A stretch of DNA of 64,000 nt from Acidobacteriaceae bacterium (GCA_003160215.1 PLQW01000154.1:45012-109011); one strand, 5' to 3'. Numbered from the stretch's first letter, positions 1 through 11,153 are shown. The notes: generated from the letters alone by a model not told the origin. Translations and numbers: made by a program.

Positions 1-205
1 CGATCATCAGGTGGCAGTCGAGAGGGACATCCACCGCTTTACGTAGCGACGCGACCACCGGAGGCCCGATCGTAATATTGGGCACAAAATGCCCATCCAT
101 CACGTCAACATGGAGGAGGGTGGCCCCACCTCGCACCGCCTCATTGGCATCCTCGGCCAGGCGGGCGAAATCAGCCGACAATATGGACGGCGCTATCTCG
201 ATCAA
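1..205 (-). CDS. rpe: Ribulose-phosphate 3-epimerase, N-terminal part (cut by window edge)
   Basis: Read on the minus strand this gives [15 protein letters not shown], then [16 protein letters not shown] and a tail DCHLMI, the standard N-terminus of Rpe, which interconverts ribulose-5-phosphate and xylulose-5-phosphate in the pentose phosphate pathway and Calvin cycle. The first catalytic Asp and the metal-binding His lie in the HVDVMDG stretch. There is no ATG in frame downstream of the TGA that opens the frame; TTG at 203-205 gives the normal family length before IAPS, preceded by a weak purine run GAGAGAAG. The C-terminal two thirds lie outside the window. The family is clear; only the start codon is inferred. 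Confidence 0.9.
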   Translation of the reverse strand, partial: MIEIAPSILSADFARLAEDANEAVRGGATLLHVDVMDGHFVPNITIGPPVVASLRKAVDVPLDCHLMI

Positions 206-271
206 GACAAAACTTCTCTCGCGAGCATTTAGTCAGATTTTAGCACGGGAACAGGGCCAGCCGTATGCCCG

Positions 272-412
272 CTAAGTGGTTGAACGCAACGGCCCTAGTG
301 TGGGTGTCGTCCGCACGAGGTTGCAGATCTGGTGTTCGTGAGGCTCGCGCACCTCGAGCACGAACAGGTCATCGCCGGCGTCGAGCTGCCGCTTCAATTC
401 CTCGGGGGTCAT
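272..412 (-). pseudogene. Truncated rhodanese-domain fragment (MoeB/ThiF-tail type)
   Basis: A 46-codon frame reads MTPEELKRQLDAGDD, then FVLEVREPHEHQICNL, and then leaves the family pattern before stopping. The text matches the start of the rhodanese domain fused to the C-terminus of MoeB-like adenylyltransferases, but the second half, which carries the catalytic Cys loop, is missing and the residues after ICNL look unrelated. It starts 9 bp after the stop of the secreted protein gene and has an in-frame stop upstream. It is best read as a gene scrap left by a rearrangement; a short expressed peptide cannot be excluded. Confidence 0.5.
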
Positions 413-421
413 GCGACCTAA

Positions 422-1801
422 CTAACGGACGGTCGAACCCGCGGCCCCATTGCGCGGCCTATCATCATCAACGACGACCCAAGTTCTTCCGTCGTCGGTT
501 CGGCCAGTCGTCCAGCGACCATAGGAACACCATGCTCGGAACCCGTTCGAGAAATAAGGAGCCGGCCACTTCAAACCATTGAACTGCTCAGCCACGCCGA
601 CAGGTTCAACCGACAACGGATCAGTCGGCATGGCAGGCGCATCCACGCCGGGGCTGAATGCCGTCATCTTTCCTGGATCGTAATCCGAAGGCCGATCCGC
701 TCGCTTCACCGCACCCCGGTGCTCAATGCGTCTTTCAGCCTCAATCATGATTTCGCCCGGCTGAAATTTAACGGTGGCCCGATACACAACCTCACCGTTC
801 AGTTGGTCGGGCCGGAACCATAAGAACGGGCCGTCTAACCTCGTCCAGTCGTGTTCATATTTCCGCGCTATCAGGCTGCTGTCGTTGACCTCATCCGCGA
901 GTTCAATCCACGAGGGGTCCCATTCCTTCCGGTCCGCTGTCAGATACACCGGAAACTGCTCCACCTCGAAGGTTGTACCCTTCCGCTTCATTACGACGAC
1001 GTCGGTCCTTTCCTCAAACTCCTGCTTGGCGAGGGGCCAGTCAACATCTCCTGGGCGGTACAGGAAAAGGACCGCAGTTTCACCGTCCGGGATGATCTGC
1101 AGCGGCAATTGGTGCTTCAGCCGGTTCGTGAAGTCAACCATGTCGGGCGGCGGAGAATCCGCCTTGTCGGCCCATTTCGTCTCGATTCGAACCAGGGCGA
1201 GAGTCATGGCATACAACTGTAACGCCTGCTTAAAGGAGAGACTCGTTTTCGGCGTCCGATACTTCACCACTTTTACCGTGGTCGCGGGTACCGTTAACTT
1301 GTCGACGGCTTTGCGCAGCTCGTCCAGCTTCCAGGTGGAATAATCCTCCAGCGCCATGGTTGGCACTAATTCGTCGTGCAGATTCTTCAGCGGACCGGAT
1401 AGTTGGGATTCAGGAAGCGACCAAATCATGCACAGTAATGGCATGGGGCTAAGAGAGGGATCTTCGTTCGCATAGCTTGCAAAGAATCGGCGATCAGCTG
1501 GATCCTCAGGATGAACTTTCTTCTCGGCTCCCACGGGGCTCGTACCCAGAGTTGGGAAGTACTTGTGAATCAGGTCCCAGCCCGTTTGGTTCACCCTTAA
1601 AAGCGCTTCCGTCACTCTGGCCACCGGCTCGGCTTTGCTGTCGTATGCGTCAATGTCCTCGCGATGAAGTCCTAGCATGCTATAGGGAAGCTTCGGCCTG
1701 TCGGGATTTTGTTTCTTTTGGCCAGGAACTCCCCAAGCCATGCCAGGCAACAAACTCAGAACAAGAGTTCCCGCAATACGAACTTTTGCCCAGCCAACCA
1801 T
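422..1801 (-). CDS. Secreted protein of unknown function
   Basis: 459 residues. The N-terminus has a basic start followed by a hydrophobic stretch and AWG, a Sec signal peptide with likely cleavage near residue 24. The rest is soluble, rich in Trp, Pro and charged residues, with no transmembrane segment and no motif I recognise. It is the downstream gene of a pair: the upstream rhodanese ends 10 bp before its start, so the two are probably co-transcribed. Two long frames on the opposite strand in the same place are antisense shadows. No function is proposed beyond export to the periplasm or outside. Confidence 0.75.
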   Translation of the reverse strand: MVGWAKVRIAGTLVLSLLPGMAWGVPGQKKQNPDRPKLPYSMLGLHREDIDAYDSKAEPVARVTEALLRVNQTGWDLIHKYFPTLGTSPVGAEKKVHPEDPADRRFFASYANEDPSLSPMPLLCMIWSLPESQLSGPLKNLHDELVPTMALEDYSTWKLDELRKAVDKLTVPATTVKVVKYRTPKTSLSFKQALQLYAMTLALVRIETKWADKADSPPPDMVDFTNRLKHQLPLQIIPDGETAVLFLYRPGDVDWPLAKQEFEERTDVVVMKRKGTTFEVEQFPVYLTADRKEWDPSWIELADEVNDSSLIARKYEHDWTRLDGPFLWFRPDQLNGEVVYRATVKFQPGEIMIEAERRIEHRGAVKRADRPSDYDPGKMTAFSPGVDAPAMPTDPLSVEPVGVAEQFNGLKWPAPYFSNGFRAWCSYGRWTTGRTDDGRTWVVVDDDRPRNGAAGSTVR

Positions 1802-1811
1802 CCAGTCGACC

Positions 1812-2198
1812 TTATTCGCTTGTCAGCGGAAAACCCTTCTCTCGCCACTCGCGAATGCCACCATCCATGGAGGCGACATTCGTGTATCCCATTCTTTGCA
1901 GGGCGTCAGCAGCCAGCGCGGAGCGGAATCCGCCACCGCAGTACAAAACCAGGGGGGTGCTCAGGTCGGGTACACGCTGCTCCACGTCCCGTTCAAGAAT
2001 TCCCTTGCCAAGATGCACGGCCGCCGGTAAGTGGTCTTTCGTCCATTCGTTGTCCTCGCGGACATCGATGAGAAGAAAGTCTGCATTGCTGTCCAGCATT
2101 TGCTTCACATCGTCCACGGTTATTTCGCGGACACGCTGCTTGGCGTCCTTAACGATGTCTAGAAATCGGGGAGAGTGATGAGGTGCCATGCGGAACAT
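1812..2198 (-). CDS. Single-domain rhodanese-like sulfurtransferase
   Basis: 128 residues forming one rhodanese domain: an N-terminal ITVDDVKQML helix, LLIDVRE with the conserved Asp near residue 45, and the active-site loop YCGGGFRS with Cys at about residue 87. A GlpE/PspE-sized protein of this kind moves sulfane sulfur through a persulfide on that Cys. ATG at 2198 or a second ATG at 2189 could start it; neither has a strong ribosome site. No signal peptide is visible, so it is probably cytoplasmic. It is followed after 10 bp by the secreted unknown. Substrate and partner are unknown. Confidence 0.88.
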   Translation of the reverse strand: MFRMAPHHSPRFLDIVKDAKQRVREITVDDVKQMLDSNADFLLIDVREDNEWTKDHLPAAVHLGKGILERDVEQRVPDLSTPLVLYCGGGFRSALAADALQRMGYTNVASMDGGIREWREKGFPLTSE

Positions 2199-2356
2199 GA
2201 TAGCGCGAAAAATAGCGTCAACGGCTTCCGGCTACCTCACCATGACCAAGAACGGTCCCGCCCTAGCCAAAACCAGGCTAGAACGGGCACCCCATGTCTC
2301 TCGGGAAGCGGCCAGGATGGGGCACCCCGAGCGCCGGCTGATCGGGCACTGCAAAA

Positions 2357-3505
2357 TCAGTGCTCCGGGATCGCGTGTTGTTCCTCGAAGCAAGACTCCA
2401 AGTTCTTGAGGTCTACGGGAACACGGGCCTGTGCGCCTTCTGGGGCAGCGCGGAGATATTGGACAGGCCACGAAATCGGCTGCCCCAACTCACGGGCTGC
2501 GCGCAATGGCCAATAGGGATCGCGCAGGAACTCGCGGGCGATGATGACTGCGTCCGCCTGTCCGGTTGCGACGATATGCTCGGCCTGAGCAGGAGAGACG
2601 ATCATCCCGACTGCACCAGTCATGATTCCGGTTTCCCGGCGGATCTTCTCAGCAAACCGCGTCTGATAACCCGGACCGACCGGAATCTGAGCGTGGGCCA
2701 CGTTGCCACCGGAAGAACAATCGATCAGGTCCACTCCGATTTCCTTCAGCCGCCGGGCAAGTTCAACCGACTGCTGAATGTCCCAGCCGCCATCGATCCA
2801 ATCGGTGGCGGAAATGCGCACGAACAGCGGTGCGCCTTCTGGCCATGAGGACCGAACCGCAGCCACGATCTCGCGCAATAGTCGAGTGCGATTCTCGAAG
2901 GAACCTCCGTAAGCATCCTGCCGTCGATTACTCAGCGGCGACAGGAACTCATGAATCAGATACCCATGAGCAGCATGGATCTCAATCACCCGGAAGCCAG
3001 CCTCGCAGGCGCGGCGTGCAGCCTCCGCGAAAGCGGCCACGATCTCCTGGATGCCGTCGCTGGTGAGGGCTTGCGGCTTGGGATAGTGATCGGCGAAAGC
3101 CACTGCGCTGGGGGCCACGACATTGGTCCATCCGCCTGCGTTTTCGGGGACTGTTCCGAGGCCTTCCCATGGCCGGTAGGTACTGGCTTTGCGTCCCGCA
3201 TGGGCCAACTGCATCCCGGCCACACTGCCTTGCTCACGAATGAAGCGGACGATTCGGGCCAGCGGCGCAATGTGATCGTCACTCCAGATACCCAGGTCCT
3301 GCGGACTGATGCGGCCCTCGGGAACAATGGCAGTTGCTTCGGTAAGCACCAACCCAGCCCCACCCACGGCGCGGCTGCCCAGATGCACGAAATGCCAGTC
3401 GTTGGCATATCCGTCGGTACTGGAGTACTCGCACATAGGCGAGACAAACACACGGTTCGCAAACGTGAGATCTCGAATCGAGAGCGGATCGAACAGGTGA
3501 GCCAT
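2357..3505 (-). CDS. Old Yellow Enzyme family NADPH-dependent flavin ene-reductase (YqjM/NamA class)
   Basis: 382 residues of an FMN TIM barrel. SPMCEYSS places Cys at residue 25, the redox-tuning Cys of the YqjM/xenobiotic reductase A class; AHAGRK lies near 101, and HAAHGYLIHEFLSP carries the two substrate-binding His (about 177 and 180). FENRTRLLREIV and IIAREFLRDPYWP are also typical. Such enzymes reduce activated C=C bonds in the cytoplasm. It is about 40 residues longer than YqjM at the C-terminus, where the sequence loses the family pattern. An imperfect hairpin at 2257-2287, with CTAGCC and GGCTAG arms, lies after the stop and may end the transcript. Confidence 0.92.
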   Translation of the reverse strand: MAHLFDPLSIRDLTFANRVFVSPMCEYSSTDGYANDWHFVHLGSRAVGGAGLVLTEATAIVPEGRISPQDLGIWSDDHIAPLARIVRFIREQGSVAGMQLAHAGRKASTYRPWEGLGTVPENAGGWTNVVAPSAVAFADHYPKPQALTSDGIQEIVAAFAEAARRACEAGFRVIEIHAAHGYLIHEFLSPLSNRRQDAYGGSFENRTRLLREIVAAVRSSWPEGAPLFVRISATDWIDGGWDIQQSVELARRLKEIGVDLIDCSSGGNVAHAQIPVGPGYQTRFAEKIRRETGIMTGAVGMIVSPAQAEHIVATGQADAVIIAREFLRDPYWPLRAARELGQPISWPVQYLRAAPEGAQARVPVDLKNLESCFEEQHAIPEH

Positions 3506-3576
3506 GGGTCTTACACTGCCTCTCTAAATCTTCTGAAGATGTATTCTGATCGGCCCTGAGCCGAAGGAGGGCAGAA

Positions 3577-3918
3577 TCAAAGGTCCTCTTCGTCGTCGGC
3601 CAGTTCTTCGCCGGGATACTGGGCCTGGTAATAGAACTCCAGCTCCTTGTCGAGCTTAGCCCAAAACGCCGCATCCCTGACCGGAGGCGAGTCATTGCGC
3701 AAGGAGTGCTCTCGTGAGGTAGCTCGGAGGGTGAGCATCTGGTTCAGAGCATCCAGCAGGCCCCAGTCGTCGGCCCGCCAGCTCTCCACCGGCTTGTTCT
3801 TGTAGGCCAGCATTTTCCTGGCGAGTTCGTCAGTCTTGATGTTGCGAAGTACGGGATACAGCTCGGCCCAGAGCCGTGGGGTGTACTCGTCATCCACAAA
3901 ACGCAGCGGCATTTCCAT
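3577..3918 (-). CDS. Small acidic protein of unknown function
   Basis: 113 residues from ATG at 3918, beginning MEMPLRFVDDEYTPRLW and ending in an acidic tail EELADDEEDL. The frame stays open upstream to 4113, but those 65 codons read as basic, Cys-rich, protein-unlike sequence, so the internal ATG is preferred. There is no strong ribosome site before it. The body looks helical and soluble with no signal or membrane segment. I do not recognise the family. It lies 71 bp upstream of the Old Yellow Enzyme start on the same strand and could share its transcript. Confidence 0.6.
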   Translation of the reverse strand: MEMPLRFVDDEYTPRLWAELYPVLRNIKTDELARKMLAYKNKPVESWRADDWGLLDALNQMLTLRATSREHSLRNDSPPVRDAAFWAKLDKELEFYYQAQYPGEELADDEEDL

Positions 3919-4139
3919 TCCGTCATTTTGATTGCCCCCTGCGTGAACGGCAAGCTTTATGTTCGTACCGCGCCTCCTGTGACAACTACCGGCGTCGGGA
4001 TTCCGTTTGCAACACTTTCGGCGACAGTAGCGTTCCAGGTGCCGGCGGACCGCAGAGCACCTCCGATGGGAGATCCCTCGCGCCAAACCCGGGCGCTCGT
4101 AATGACAATTCATTAAGCTGCGATTGCCGCTAAAGCCCG

Positions 4140-4703
4140 CTAGAACCTTTCCCGCAATCTACTTGCAGGCCCGCTTCCCCCTTCGCTGATAGCTGCTACT
4201 GAAGATGAAATGAGCAGCGCGGCGGTGCCCCCCAGGAGCAGTCCGAAAACAAACCGGATTGCCAGCCAGTTGCCGTGCAGGCCAGCCAATTCCGTCATCG
4301 CGTCGCAAAGATTGAGCGCAGCAGCCGCGATGAGGAGGCGCAAAGCAATCCTGCGCGAGGTGCGAACGAGCAGGCCCAAGGCCGCCCCCAGATAGATACC
4401 AAGACATCGCGAGCACACAGCCACGCTGCCGCCGAAAATCCAGAAAGAGCGCTCCGGCCGCTGGTGGCAGATGATCGCGAAACCGCGCTCCAGTGCCAGC
4501 CCCATCGCCAACAAACCGTGCGTCAAGAAATAGGGAGCAGCAACAACGGCGGCCACCAGCGTCAGTGGAACTAGAGGCCACCAGTTCCAGCGGAGAGCAG
4601 CAGTGCCGCGCGGCGAGTCTTGAAGGGCCGCAGCTTTAGCTGCGCCGTTAGGAGGTGGAGAAGGAACGGGCTTAAGAGGGTGTGTGAGAACCAAACTTGG
4701 CAT
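4140..4703 (-). CDS. DUF2085 membrane protein
   Basis: 187 residues with about four hydrophobic segments. The DUF2085 signature is complete: CHQRPERSF (Cys79, His80), then a second pair in VCSRCLGIYLG (Cys97, Cys100), suggesting a metal or redox site at the membrane face. The function of the family is not known. The first 10-12 codons lie inside an inverted-repeat element (4674-4850) and the next 25 overlap a small GC hairpin, so the original 5' end seems to have been replaced; the only ATG upstream of the signature and outside the membrane segments is supplied by the repeat. Whether this copy is still expressed is uncertain. Confidence 0.75.
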   Translation of the reverse strand: MPSLVLTHPLKPVPSPPPNGAAKAAALQDSPRGTAALRWNWWPLVPLTLVAAVVAAPYFLTHGLLAMGLALERGFAIICHQRPERSFWIFGGSVAVCSRCLGIYLGAALGLLVRTSRRIALRLLIAAAALNLCDAMTELAGLHGNWLAIRFVFGLLLGGTAALLISSSVAAISEGGSGPASRLRERF

Positions 4704-4850
4704 TTGCGAGTGGAATCTCCTAGCGGAAAATCCAGCGCCGCAGGCGCGGAATAGTCTAGCCCAGCACGGAGCCGCAGGCGGAGTGCTGGGTAGAGTGGGA
4801 AATAGATCCGAGTCCCGTAGGGACGACAGACGTTCTCACACACGCTCTTT
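4674..4850. repeat. Inverted-repeat element, copy 1 (gtgtgtgagaac family)
   Basis: Left arm at 4674-4691 (aagagggtgtgtgagaac) and right arm at 4832-4850 (gttctcacacacgctcttt) are inverted copies with one mismatch. The 140 bp between them hold smaller hairpins, including a 'tagcccagcac...gtgctggg' pair and 'gtcccgtagggac'. Related elements occur at 15689-15729, 15899-16041 and 25701-25873. No transposase is inside, so it resembles a MITE or a large REP/BIME. It supplies the start codon of the DUF2085 gene. A further small hairpin, GCGGCttaaaGCCGC, follows at about 4888-4905. Confidence 0.75.
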
Positions 4851-4974
4851 AGCCCAGGCAGGAGGTGATCTAAACGGCGAAGTCCCTCAGCGGCTTAAAG
4901 CCGCGCCCCTTCAAAGCTTACTGTCCCTGCGGCAAACCGATACGAGGTCGCGACACGGCCGCTAAAGGCCCTTA

Positions 4975-7104
4975 CTATCCGGCCAACGCATCCCGTAACA
5001 TGGCTGACAATTCCTCGGCGTTGTCGACCGGCGGGCGGCAGGCAAAATTCGTGCACACAATCGCCACCGACGGCTTCGCCTTCAACGCAGGAAGATTGGG
5101 GATGGTTTCCGCCAGCACTGGCGGCAAGTTCTGAGCAACGGCCTCGCTGTCGGTCAGGTGAACCACCGACTTGTTGACCGCGAACGGGGCAGCTGCGGCC
5201 TTCAGAAGCTCGGCCGCCTTCTGGTCTTCGCCGACGATGACCGCCTGGGTGTGCGGCCGCGACATCCAGGTCGCCGCAATGCCATAGGTCCCGGCGTAAA
5301 TGCCGAACTGCTCCGCCATTACGGCAAAGACCTGGAGCGTGTCTTCCGCTTTGTCGCGATACCTCGGATCGTTGGTATAAGCGTGCAAGCGCAACAACGC
5401 AATCGCCGCGCTGGGATTGCCGGCCGGAGTGGGCGCATCCTGAAAGGGCTTGCGCCGCACCGACAGGGCTCCCAGCTTCAGCTTGTCTTCCAGGGTGGCT
5501 TCGGTATCGAAGAATCCTCCCGAGGTGGCGTCGCCGAAACGGCGGACCATTTCATCGGCAATCTGTTGCGCGAATTTGAAATAGCTCATGGCGCCCGTGA
5601 CTTCATACGCGTCAAGGCAGGCCAGCGCGGTGAAGGCATAATCGTCCAGCAGGCCGCGCACAAAGCGCGCTGCAGCCTTGACGTCGCCGTAGGCGATGAC
5701 GTGCGCGAGGCCACGTTGCGCGTCCCAAGCTTCCGACAAAATTCGGTCGAGCGAGCGCAACGCAAACTTGCGGGCGTCATCGAGGCCGAGGACCTGGGCG
5801 GCCTGCAAGTACGCCGAAACGCACATCGCGTTCCAGTTGACATACACGGTCTTGTCAACGAAGGGCGTCGGCCGCTGCAGTCGGGCAGCGTACATCTTCG
5901 TCTTGGCCGCCGCGAGCAGGTCAAGCACCTTGGACACATCGAGCCCCATACGCGAAGCAATTTCCTCGGGCAGCGCCCGTATCCACAACACGTTCTTCGC
6001 CGGATCGTGATGCATCTCGCCAGCCTGCTCGATGTCGAAATGCAGCGCGGCTGCCTGGAATTCCTCGTCGCTCAGGACCGCCTTGGCTTCCTCGACGGTC
6101 CAGGTGAAGTAGTCGCCATCGTCATCCAGATTGATGTCGGCGTCCTGCGAGGCGTAGAAGCCGCCGTGCTCGCGATCGCTCAGCCACTCATCCATCCAAC
6201 GGACAATGTCGCGGGCCACGTGCGCGTAGAACTCATGGCCGAATACCTGGTAAGCGTGGACGTAATTCTTCAGCAGCTCGGAATTGTCGTACGACATTTT
6301 TTCGAAATGCGGCACGATCCAGCGCTCGTCCACCGAGTAGCGATGAAAACCACCCGCGAGCTGGTCGTAGACCCCGCCTTGCGCCATTTTCGTAAGCGTG
6401 GTGGTGACGACGGTGGCGACGCGTTCCTCGCGGGTGCGCACGTACCAATCCATCAGCAGATCGAGCGAAGCAGGATGGGGAAACTTCGGCGCGCTGCCGA
6501 AGCCGCCGTTCTTCTCGTCGAAGATGGGCAACGCCGATTGCACCATGATGCCGACCAGGCTCGGCGAAAGCTCCTCCTGCCGCCCGGCATAACCTTCGGC
6601 GGCCGCCAGCATGCTCATGGTTTCGCCGGCGGACTTCCGTACTTCGTCGCGGCGCTCGCGATAGGCGTCCGCAATCGCCAGCAGGATCTTCTTAAAACTG
6701 GGACGGCCCCAACGGTCGTCAGGCGGGAAATACGTGCCGCCGTAAAAGGGATGGCCGTCGGGTGTCAAAAAAACGGTCAGAGGCCAACCGCCAGTGCCGG
6801 AGATGGCCGATACCGCGAGCTGATAGCGGCTGTCCACATCGGGCCGCTCGTCGCGATCGACCTTGACCGCGACGAATTGCTGGTTGATGATCTCGGCGGT
6901 GTCGGCGCTCTCGTAGGATTCGCGGTCCATGACGTGGCACCAGTGACACCACACCGCGCCGATGTCGAGCAGAATTGGCTTGTTCTCGCGCTGCGCCGTG
7001 GCGAACGCCTCTTCGCCCCACTCGTGCCATTGGATGGGCTGGTGCATGGCGGAGCGCAGGTAAGCGGAGGACGCTTGCGACAATGAGTTGGTCGCCTCAG
7101 GCAT
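4975..7104 (-). CDS. YyaL/SPATA20-like protein with thioredoxin-fold DUF255 domain
   Basis: 709 residues from ATG at 7104. The start NSLSQASSAYLRSA and WCHWCHVM (Cys53, Cys56, a CxxC in a thioredoxin fold) define the DUF255 domain; GTGGWPLTVFLTPDG and KKNGG-like DEKNGGFGSAPKFP follow. The remaining 500 residues form an (alpha/alpha)6 barrel like N-acylglucosamine epimerases and cellobiose epimerases, with PHFEKMSYDN and YVNWNAM. The family is widespread but its reaction is not established. The frame runs on upstream to 7347, but that would overlap dps on the same strand and lacks family similarity. A terminator separates the two genes. Confidence 0.92.
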   Translation of the reverse strand: MPEATNSLSQASSAYLRSAMHQPIQWHEWGEEAFATAQRENKPILLDIGAVWCHWCHVMDRESYESADTAEIINQQFVAVKVDRDERPDVDSRYQLAVSAISGTGGWPLTVFLTPDGHPFYGGTYFPPDDRWGRPSFKKILLAIADAYRERRDEVRKSAGETMSMLAAAEGYAGRQEELSPSLVGIMVQSALPIFDEKNGGFGSAPKFPHPASLDLLMDWYVRTREERVATVVTTTLTKMAQGGVYDQLAGGFHRYSVDERWIVPHFEKMSYDNSELLKNYVHAYQVFGHEFYAHVARDIVRWMDEWLSDREHGGFYASQDADINLDDDGDYFTWTVEEAKAVLSDEEFQAAALHFDIEQAGEMHHDPAKNVLWIRALPEEIASRMGLDVSKVLDLLAAAKTKMYAARLQRPTPFVDKTVYVNWNAMCVSAYLQAAQVLGLDDARKFALRSLDRILSEAWDAQRGLAHVIAYGDVKAAARFVRGLLDDYAFTALACLDAYEVTGAMSYFKFAQQIADEMVRRFGDATSGGFFDTEATLEDKLKLGALSVRRKPFQDAPTPAGNPSAAIALLRLHAYTNDPRYRDKAEDTLQVFAVMAEQFGIYAGTYGIAATWMSRPHTQAVIVGEDQKAAELLKAAAAPFAVNKSVVHLTDSEAVAQNLPPVLAETIPNLPALKAKPSVAIVCTNFACRPPVDNAEELSAMLRDALAG

Positions 7105-7162
7105 GAATCTTGAGTCTAGCAGGGAAGAGAGGGGCGCGTGGTCGAACTCAGCGGGTAAACAA

Positions 7163-7185
7163 GAGCGAGGGACTAGCCCTCGCTC
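7163..7185 (-). terminator. Rho-independent terminator after dps
   Basis: A 9-bp perfect stem GAGCGAGGG/CCCTCGCTC with a 5-nt loop; on the minus strand it is followed by TTGTTTA. It starts 20 bp after the dps stop codon and lies before the DUF255 gene, so it separates the two transcripts. Confidence 0.75.
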
Positions 7186-7204
7186 GATGGCGCCATACCG
7201 AGAT

Positions 7205-7705
7205 TCAGCCTTGGATGTGGGCTTCCAGAAACCACAGGTCCTTATCGGCCGCTCGCGTGACTTCGGTGAACAGATCGGCGGTGGCTTTGTCGCCAAGCTT
7301 GTCGGTTTCGTCGATGGCAGTGCGCGCAGCATTGGCAAGAGTGGCAAGCCGCTTCACCAGTGCTTTCACGTGCTCCTCACCCTTTACGGCATTGAAGTCG
7401 TATTCCTTGATGGAAGAGTCAGCGGCCGCCTGGCGGGCCGTTCCATTGGCCACTCCACCGAGCTGGGTGACGCGCTCGGCGATCAGGTCCGACTGATCTT
7501 CCAGATGGCTGGCGATGGAATCGAACAGTTCATGCAATTGGAAAAACTGGAGTCCCTTCACGTTCCAATGCGCGTGCTTCACTTGCGTCTTCAGATCGAC
7601 CGCGTCGGCGAGACGCGCGTTCAGAATTTCGATGACTTTGGACTTCGTGTCTTCCTTAAGATTGACGCTGCTGGAAAAGTGAACTTCGGTAGTTGCGGTG
7701 GGCAT
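7205..7705 (-). CDS. dps: Dps family DNA-protecting ferritin-like protein
   Basis: 166 residues, the usual Dps length. KHAHWNVKG (His44, His46) and LHELFD with Asp62 contain ferroxidase ligands that sit at the dimer interface in Dps dodecamers, which oxidise Fe(II) with peroxide and shield DNA in stationary or stressed cells. The start ATG has a strong ribosome site, AGGAGG, 6 nt upstream. Helical character is seen throughout and there is no signal peptide. It is divergent from the carbonic anhydrase gene across about 175 bp, which should hold both promoters, and is closed by its own terminator, so it is probably a single-gene transcript. Confidence 0.95.
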   Translation of the reverse strand: MPTATTEVHFSSSVNLKEDTKSKVIEILNARLADAVDLKTQVKHAHWNVKGLQFFQLHELFDSIASHLEDQSDLIAERVTQLGGVANGTARQAAADSSIKEYDFNAVKGEEHVKALVKRLATLANAARTAIDETDKLGDKATADLFTEVTRAADKDLWFLEAHIQG

Positions 7706-7880
7706 TATTTCCTCCTGAGCGGCCGTTCTCTCGGTCGCTCTCTGGTTTGCATTTTATGTATTGCCGGGAATGGCGTCATTCACCGGACTATCACAGCGCT
7801 ATGACCCTAACACCCGGATCGGTAAACTATCTGTTCTGCATTGCTCGGCGGTACTTCAGCAAAACGTATCCTCTACTTGG

Positions 7881-8543
7881 ATGATGGAGCCGGCCGTGAA
7901 GAGTCAGGAAGCGTTGGCAAGAATCGTAGAGGGTGTGAAGAAGTTTCAGGCCGAGGTTTATCCCGCTCAACGAGAGATGTTTGAGAGCCTGAAAGGCCGC
8001 CAGCAGCCCATGGCGATGTTCATTACATGCGCCGATTCCCGGGCGGTGCCCAACCTGTTCACGCAGACTGGCCCGGGCGATTTCTTCGTCGAGCGCAACC
8101 CCGGCAATTTTGTGCCTCGTTATGGCGATTTCGTAGGTGGCGTTTCGGCGGGCGTCGAATATGGCATGCTCGTGCTGAAGGTACCGTTGGTCATCATCTG
8201 TGGCCACACCGACTGCGGCGTGATGAAAGGCCTGCTGCACGAGGAGGAAGTCAATGGCCTGCCCGCGATGCAACAATGGATGCGGCACGCCTCCGAGGTC
8301 CGGCAGCGCATCATGCGCGATCACAGCGACGCTGCGCAAGCGGAAAAGCTGCGCCTGATCACGGAGTATAACGTGCTGGCGCAGGTCGAGAACTTGAAGA
8401 GCCATCCCAGCGTCTATACGCGTATTCTCAGCGGCGAGTTGGATGTTCGCGGCTGGGTTTATGACATTGGCGATGGCTCAATCTGGGCGGCCGATCCCGA
8501 GAGCGGGAAATTCGCAAGAATCGGAGGAGAATCCGGCCATTAG
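7881..8543 (+). CDS. Beta-class carbonic anhydrase
   Basis: 220 residues. The zinc site is explicit: CADSR (Cys50, Asp52, Arg54) and GHTDCG (His109, Cys112), with the G-rich segment FVGGVSAGVEYG between them. It hydrates CO2 to bicarbonate in the cytoplasm. Codon 1 is uncertain: ATG at 7881 (or 7884) has no ribosome site, while GTG at 7896 has GGAG 6 nt upstream, which would remove five residues. The frame remains open to 7761 but that part has no family similarity. It is a single gene divergent from dps, followed by repeat sequence. Confidence 0.93.
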   Translation: MMEPAVKSQEALARIVEGVKKFQAEVYPAQREMFESLKGRQQPMAMFITCADSRAVPNLFTQTGPGDFFVERNPGNFVPRYGDFVGGVSAGVEYGMLVLKVPLVIICGHTDCGVMKGLLHEEEVNGLPAMQQWMRHASEVRQRIMRDHSDAAQAEKLRLITEYNVLAQVENLKSHPSVYTRILSGELDVRGWVYDIGDGSIWAADPESGKFARIGGESGH

Positions 8544-8599
8544 ATGAAGAAGATAGGCGTCCTGATGTTTACGACGGTTGAAGAGAGCATGCAAAGGCT

Positions 8600-8655
8600 G
8601 TGCCGTCCCTGAAGGGACTCGACTCATTTCTCACTCTACCCAGGGCTCACGCCCA
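8600..8655. repeat. Internal module of the gtgtgtgagaac repeat family, without arms
   Basis: The text gtgccgtccctgaagggact and then ctacccagggctcacgccc is the same as inside the element at 25701-25873 and in part at 20695-20746. The long flanking arms are absent. It sits in the 283-bp gap between the carbonic anhydrase and glgX stops, in which I see no gene. Confidence 0.65.
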
Positions 8656-8826
8656 ATGGCGCTGACCTAAGGGCAACCGATACACCCTTGGCAATGATGA
8701 TGATCAGCGCCTTGGGCGCGTAGAGAACCTGAGTGCCTCGGACCCGGCACAACAGCCGCAAGGACGAGATTGGATGCGAGCCGCTCGGCTTGAATGCCGG
8801 GCTCCCACCTAACAACTCCGCTGCCC

Positions 8827-10944
<2,118 letters not shown>

Positions 10945-11153
10945 GCGTAGTGGACCCGGGACGGGCCAACAGGATGGATAGCAGAAAGCGGGAAGAACAG
11001 CAAGGAGAAGCTGCAGTTCTGTTCGTGGCAGCTTACCCAGCACTCACGTGCCGGGCTAGGATTGTTCGGCCCTGCAGGCTGGGGTTCTTGCCATGTACGC
11101 CCTCCTAGCGAAGCCAGGGCGGGGCGGAATCATCGGCCCGAGCAGCGAGTGTT

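Noticed and set aside
5158-7086. 642-codon plus-strand open frame
   Set aside because: Antisense to the DUF255 gene, with Arg/Gly/Val-rich text and no family; explained by high GC codon use on the other strand.
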